Assembly (NCBI GenBank): GCA_905331475.1
Contig: CAJNYU010002695.1
Span: 1-64,000, forward strand
Source of the DNA: Rotaria socialis
Lineage: Eukaryota; Rotifera; Eurotatoria; Philodinida; Philodinidae
DNA length: 64,000 nt
Direction: 5' to 3'
Numbering within the stretch: position 1 is the stretch's first letter; each line of letters starts with the position of its first letter. Under the pieces are notes generated by a model. The model ran no database searches and was not told where the DNA came from. It saw only the letters and a program-made list of their open reading frames with translations. The translations under genes were made by a program, and so were the position numbers. Positions 59,326 to 64,000 of this stretch are shown piece after piece.

Positions 59326-59898
59326 ATGAGTTCGGCAACGGCCATTCTCACGTCACTATCGGATTTAACCAACAAACCACAATTGGAACATTATGATCCT
59401 AATATTTGTAGGGACATTCATATTAAGCTTGATAAAGAAGCCCGTGAGCAAGGTTTAACCTACCAAGAGCGGTTTGAAATGGTAATAAGATTTTATTATA
59501 TCGTATCGATGTGATAAACAACAGAATTTTATTTATATTTAGGCACGAAAAAATATGTCTGTTTATAAAAAATGGGAAACCATATTTCCTAGTGGTATCT
59601 CTAAATGTCTATGGGAATATTGGAAAGAACGTATGAGTGCGGCACCACTCGATCCACGTTTTCCTAATGTCAATCAAACGAAGTAAAATCAATGTCTTTT
59701 GTTTGTTTTGTTCATTGATTCTTTTCTAGGCGATGCTGGGTTAATTATGTTGATTATCATCGTTGTATGGAAATGAAGAACGATGAAAAAGTATGCAGCT
59801 ACTTTAAATATCATTACAAGGAATTATGTCCACCAGAATGGGTTGATAAATGGGATGATCAAATGACCCGTGAAGCTTTTCCTGGCATTCACGATTAG
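59326..59898 (+). CDS. COX6B: Cytochrome c oxidase subunit 6B with a long N-terminal extension
   Basis: Three exons (59326-59481, 59543-59682 and 59730-59898), 154 residues with matching phases. The last 70 residues are a typical COX6B: AAPLDPRFPNVNQTK, a C-X9-C pair (CWVNYVDYHRC), a C-X10-C pair (CSYFKYHYKELC), then PPEWVDKWDDQ and FPGIHD. These twin cysteine pairs form the disulfide hairpin of this intermembrane-space subunit of complex IV. The first 80 or so residues are not part of COX6B in most animals (usual length about 86). They are charged and helical (ERFEMARKNMSVYKKWETIFP) without an obvious presequence. Confidence 0.88.
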
Positions 59899-60067
59899 AG
59901 ACCTTTTTGAAGTTTCTCTCCTTTTCCTTGTCCATTCATTTTTTGCTATTGTCCTATGTTCCTTCATAAACAACAACTAATGTTTAGAATAACCAAAAAA
60001 ATTATCATTAAAACTAGTTTTTTTTTATTTCTAACTCCAGCTTTTCAGATTAACTAAAGAAAGAAAA

Positions 60068-60479
60068 ATGAGCAGTAGTAAAGCTCTAGCAGCTATCCAA
60101 ACGATGAAAATCATCTATGGATCACACGGCCGACAAAATATTTTGCCATATCATTATCTCGGGTAAACGGCGATATTTAAAATTAAAAATTTTCTCTTTT
60201 TACATAGCATTTACTTTTTATTTTAGTATGGTCTATCGTACGCCGTGGAGATTTTGGTATTCAAATTCTCAAGTATTTCGATGGTTTTCACGTCTTATGC
60301 TTACAGCTTTTGTAGCATCAGTTTATTTACCATTACGTGGTGTTGATTTATCGTATACACCATATAAAATTGTCCATCATCAACTTGATCATAAATTTGG
60401 TCATTGGATTGAAGAAATGCGTTATCCAGTCGATCAAAAACGCGTAGACGAATATAAGAAGGCACATGGACTCCAATAG
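60068..60479 (+). CDS. Small single-helix protein, perhaps mitochondrial
   Basis: Two exons (60068-60162 and 60227-60479; intron 64 bp), 115 residues. The N-terminus is basic. A membrane helix lies around residues 48-68 (RLMLTAFVASVYLPLRG). A charged tail follows (YTPYKIVHHQLDHKFGHWIEEMRYPV). The size, topology and position 170 bp after COX6B would fit a complex I or complex IV accessory subunit; a weak resemblance to NDUFB6 around the PWR...PYxIV segment is not enough to name it. Confidence 0.65.
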
Positions 60480-63003
60480 ATCTAGATTTACAAATGTTAT
60501 CTCCTTAAAAACTAGCAAGACCATTCAGTGAATGCCCGACGAACATTTTCTTCCTTCCTTTTTTTCTCTCTCTCTCTCTCTCCATGTGATGCTATGTCAA
60601 CGTTTTCAACTAGATTTTTCAATGTAATAAAGAAGAAAAAAACCATCGGTAGATTCGATTCGAGAATAAAAGCTTAATTAGAATTGCTGTGTTTTTTTTT
60701 AAAGAAATAAATACGGATAATTTACGAGAGAAGCGCTATGTTCATTACCAATTCAAATAGTGATGAAAACAAGAATACCCTTGACAAAGAAAACTAAAAT
60801 TTCGCTTTGCAGAACGAAAAATATTGCAATCAAAATAATTATTTTGTCAACAAATGGACTTACCAATTGGTAGTAGAGACAAATCGATTGTAAACAGGTT
60901 TATTACTTGATTTCTATAAAGATTTCTGTATTGATGTAAAACCTCACATATTTCTTATTTTTACATAGTTGAATCGAGCTTCAAATGTAATAGAATTTAG
61001 GAATTCAGAGAGAGTTGAATTTTATGCTGAAATTTGAAACACTGGTCTTTGTATAAAATAAAATTTTGTTTGTAAAATCTCACAGAAATCCAGTGATCAA
61101 TGTAATAATCAATACATATATTTGCATTCTTCTATGCAGTCATCTATCGAAGAAAAACCATCTTTGCATACAATAACAGCGAGAATGAAATTAAAAAACA
61201 GAAAGATCTATAATAAAAATGACTCCTCAGTAAACTTACGATAGTGATAAGCATTGAAAATATAGATTTCTATAGATCTTTCCGAAAAAGGAATCTCGGA
61301 TATTTTATTCTATGAATTAAACTTAGCAAAATTATCAAAAACCGGGTAATCAATATGTGTGTTATGCATATATGAAATCACTTCACATTTTTTGTTAAAT
61401 CGTGTATTCATAAGACAAATCAATGTAGTCCAAAGGAAATATTTAGAAAGACAAAAAAAATCTTGGCGTGCAAAATTTAGATGATTTGAATGAACGCAAT
61501 TTTATTAATAAATTAAACATGAGTAATATTATAGTCTACAAAAAAAAACAAGAAATATAATGAAATCGAAAAGACGTCAATTATCGAGGTGTACATGTGG
61601 TTTGTTTTGATATAACTAATTGTGGCGTATCTACTGGTTCTGTGGGATTAATTTCAAGAGCGGCAAAATGTTTAATGAATGCACACTTGCATTTTGTTGA
61701 TTTTGCCCATATGCATTTATCCGAAATCAAGGAACAGTATTTTTCATGAAATCATTAGAAATTGGTAAATATTTAAATGCAAGATTGACAGGCTCTGATT
61801 TGATTAGTCATGAAAATCGATTTGGAAATGTTCAAATGTTAATGATTGTCTGTATTTCAAATGCTAACTAAGATATGGATAAAATCTTCTAAATTGTCGA
61901 TTCTTTAGTTTCATCACTTCCGAAAAACAACAAACCGTTTATATTGCTGTTGATTATATTAGATTCATAGGATCATAATTGATCATTATCTATTACACAA
62001 ATAATTAGAAATGAAACTTTTATGTACACATCAATTATATGACAGTAGGATATTCTGTATGTTGCAAGTAAGGTAAATGCGTTTCGCAAGAATTCGATTT
62101 ATTGAAAATAAACTTTCTTTCTTCTTATATATTTTGTCAAATTTTTATACGTTTGCAAAATCTAACGTGTTCGTTTGGAATATCCAAGGATATGTTATTA
62201 TTTTATTATTAAAAATAAAAGACCACCAGAAAAGTGTCTAGACTTACAGCGAGAAATATTCAGTTGTCACACACTTTCTGATTTCACATTTTATCTATAT
62301 GAATAATTCATAGCTAAACTAAGAAATTCGTCAAAGAACCATTGAAAACTCGATTACGAGATTTTCATAGAATGCTTTGTCTGTAGACAGATCTCATAAC
62401 AATGGGTATCTCTCAAAAATGCGATGTCTAGATAATGTATTTCTACTGACAAGGGAGGGCCACCAAGTGTTCAATCGCTTTTGCGTTGAAACTACTTAGA
62501 TTATGTAGCTCCCAAGGAGTTATGAACACGCTAAAAATATTTTGAACGGATAGCTTATTGTTACGAAAACAGGACACTTTTATTGTATTTTTTAATTATT
62601 GCCGTAGATTCCTTCAGGAACATTCGAAAATTGATTTTCGAATTTTAACTTGAAATTTTATGTAGCAAAACATCTCAACGAGAGTAGCGTTTTTTGAATG
62701 CTTTTGATCATTGAATTTATTTGTTTCATTAAATCTGCTACTTCATTTGAAAGATGTACAATAAAAATTTCACAATACCCGCGTCTAACGATTTGAACAG
62801 TAGAAAGGTCTGAAACGTTCACAAGAAGTTGTTCGCCGTAGCGAGTCTGTCTGTGAAAAGTCTCAAGTCAAAATTCGAACATCATTTTTTTTAATGTCCC
62901 AGGGGTAGAGGTGTCAGCTGAGGTGCTCATCGGCGGCGGCTGGAACGTTAAAAAAGCACTAGTTCTGTGAACAAGAGCAGTTTGTCTATTGCAATATCCT
63001 ATC
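60480..63003. other. Intergenic region with possible eroded coding sequence
   Basis: Contains the 3' end of the preceding gene (AATAAA near 60625, CT run at 60565-60582). Around 61570-61880 is a stretch of broken frames (for example MKSLEIGKYLNARLTGSDLISHENRFGNVQ without stops) that may be a pseudogene of unknown origin. A CATCGGCGGCGGCTGG sequence at 62928 looks like a solitary hAT-type end. Confidence 0.35.
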
Positions 63004-63349
63004 CCCAGGTGAATCAATCCGATACCGAATCCCATCGGATTCTATGGGGTCCTACCATCCGACGAAATCCCGTTAGATTCCTGGTTGAGGAATCAATGTC
63101 GGATCCGACAGTCGTATTTCCAATGATATCCGATTGTCGGAACCAATGAAATTCAAAGCATTTCGGTTCCGATTGACGGTTACTGTCGGATTTTATTAGT
63201 TTCCGATATTAGGATCCGATATCGATTCCGGAACCAGGAACTCGACGAGAATCCGATAGTTTCCTTGCGCCTTCCGAAGAGCTCCGTCGGATTCCAATAG
63301 GAACCGATCGGAACTCATCGGATCCTAGGCTAGGGTTCATTCTCCTGGG
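63004..63349. mobile_element. 346-bp CCCAGG-terminal element with TCCGATATCGGA-type array
   Basis: The left end is CCCAGGTGAATCAATCC and the right end is the complement of CCCAGGAGAATGAACCC. TC flanks both sides (63002-63003 and 63350-63351). Nearly the whole interior is made of degenerate TCCGATA/TCGGATTCC units in both orientations. There is no gene. The termini and 2-bp flank match the BEN element at 50525-53203, but the array unit is different. Confidence 0.8.
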
Positions 63350-63430
63350 TCGTTAATATTTTCAAACAAATATGTGAAACAACTTTATTTTAGATCTTGA
63401 CATAATAGATAAAGTACATTTAAATAAATT

Positions 63431-63975
63431 AGGGTTTTACATAAAATTAGAATTTGTAAGTTTTGTGCGCTTAAATTCTGCGAAATCCAGCTCAATTTCA
63501 GACTTGCCGTTTGTACTAGGCAAAAAAAATTAAGAATATATTTGAAGAGAGCATTCAAAACTGAACAGAAATGATACGAAAAAAGATCCTCGGTCGATAA
63601 CTCTCAATAGTGAAAACAAGCAAACATTAGATCAAAAATTCTAGGAGTCGTTTTTTCCCCTGTATAAAAAGAACACGCTCGCCATTCGCCGGTATCAATC
63701 GAGCATCTTTTTTCATATTATTTCTGTTCAGTTTTGAATGCTCTCTTCAAATCTATTCTTAGATTTTGTTAGCGGCTGAGCCAGGATTTTGCACTGGGAG
63801 AGGTTGATGGGCGGCTAAAAACTACCCGAGGTAACTTAATCCACCTCAGTCACCACATGGATCCACCACTAGATTTTGTCTAATGCAAATTGCCAGTCTG
63901 AAATTGAGTTAGATTTCACAGCATTTAACCCAATAAAATTTGAGAATTCTAAAATGATGTAAAATCCACGTAAAA
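63431..63975. repeat. Large inverted repeat interrupted by a small MITE
   Basis: The arms are complementary. Inner blocks are 63530-63592 versus 63710-63766 (for example TTTGAAGAGAGCATTCAAAA). Outer blocks are 63431-63528 versus 63879-63975 (for example CTCAATTTCAGACTTGCC against its diverged complement). The centre holds AT-rich sequence near 63600-63705. The right arm is interrupted by the element at 63768-63869. The window ends soon after, so the outer limit is uncertain. Confidence 0.75.
63768..63869. mobile_element. 102-bp hAT-like MITE with 8-bp TSD
   Basis: TAGATTTT is found on both sides (63760-63767 and 63870-63877). The left end GTTAGCGGCTGAGCCA and the complement of the right end GTGGTGGATCCA are loosely similar, like degenerate hAT ends. 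The surrounding inverted repeat pairs well only if this segment is skipped, which confirms the boundaries. Confidence 0.7.
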
Positions 63976-64000
63976 TCCGAAGCATTTTTTAAATCTTTCA

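Noticed and set aside
62898-62903. Another CCCAGG near the 63-kb element
   Set aside because: No matching CCTGGG partner, dinucleotide duplication or array adjoins it, so it is probably a chance hexamer.
1-64000. CRISPR arrays, bacterial operons, riboswitches
   Set aside because: The window is eukaryotic with spliced genes; no regularly spaced direct repeats with unique spacers were found.

Overview
The window looks like animal nuclear DNA, most likely from a bdelloid rotifer. It is AT-rich. Its intact genes are split by short introns of about 40-80 bp, and they encode typical animal proteins: an MBOAT7-type acyltransferase, a Tudor protein, mitochondrial thioredoxin, an SPPL2 intramembrane protease and COX6B. 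A retrovirus-like gypsy element with an env gene, ZMYM1-type hAT elements and a protein family otherwise familiar from early-diverging fungi also fit a bdelloid. The assignment rests on gene content and architecture, not on a database match.

Layout. 753-2888 is a long intronless gene for a coiled-coil/LRR-like protein. About 3-13 kb is AT-rich DNA without convincing genes, holding a short hAT-type element with a perfect 8-bp target duplication (3311-3931). 12.96-22.25 kb is a decayed env-bearing gypsy-like LTR retroelement on the minus strand. Three other insertions sit inside its pol: a 1.85-kb TA-flanked element, a 229-bp foldback MITE that keeps the reading frame, and a 171-bp insert. 22.97-26.78 kb is a broken ZMYM1-type hAT transposon with its terminal inverted repeats. 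27.8-29.4 kb is one copy of a BEN-domain gene ending in a CpG-rich palindromic array. 30.5-31.5 kb is a degraded gene of an uncharacterised family.

34.6-49.5 kb is the cellular gene block: MBOAT7 (+), Tudor protein (+), TXN2 (+), a four-helix membrane protein (-), a repeat-rich gap, and SPPL2 (-). 50.28-54.24 kb is a mariner whose transposase gene was split by a 2.68-kb element. That element carries a second BEN-domain copy between CpG-rich palindromic arrays. Subtracting it leaves about 1.29 kb, the normal mariner size. After a long foldback (54.68-55.07 kb) come a small secreted cysteine-rich protein, COX6B with a long N-terminal extension, and a small one-helix protein. The window ends in a 346-bp element with the same CCCAGG termini as the BEN element and a large inverted repeat carrying a 102-bp hAT-like MITE.

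The most unusual signal is the CCCAGG family. Its termini are CCCAGG...CCTGGG, its target duplications appear to be 2 bp (TG and TC), and its ends carry arrays of CpG-containing palindromes. The larger members carry a BEN-domain/coiled-coil gene. No transposase for it is visible. The interlocking insertions allow the order of several events to be read directly from the sequence.
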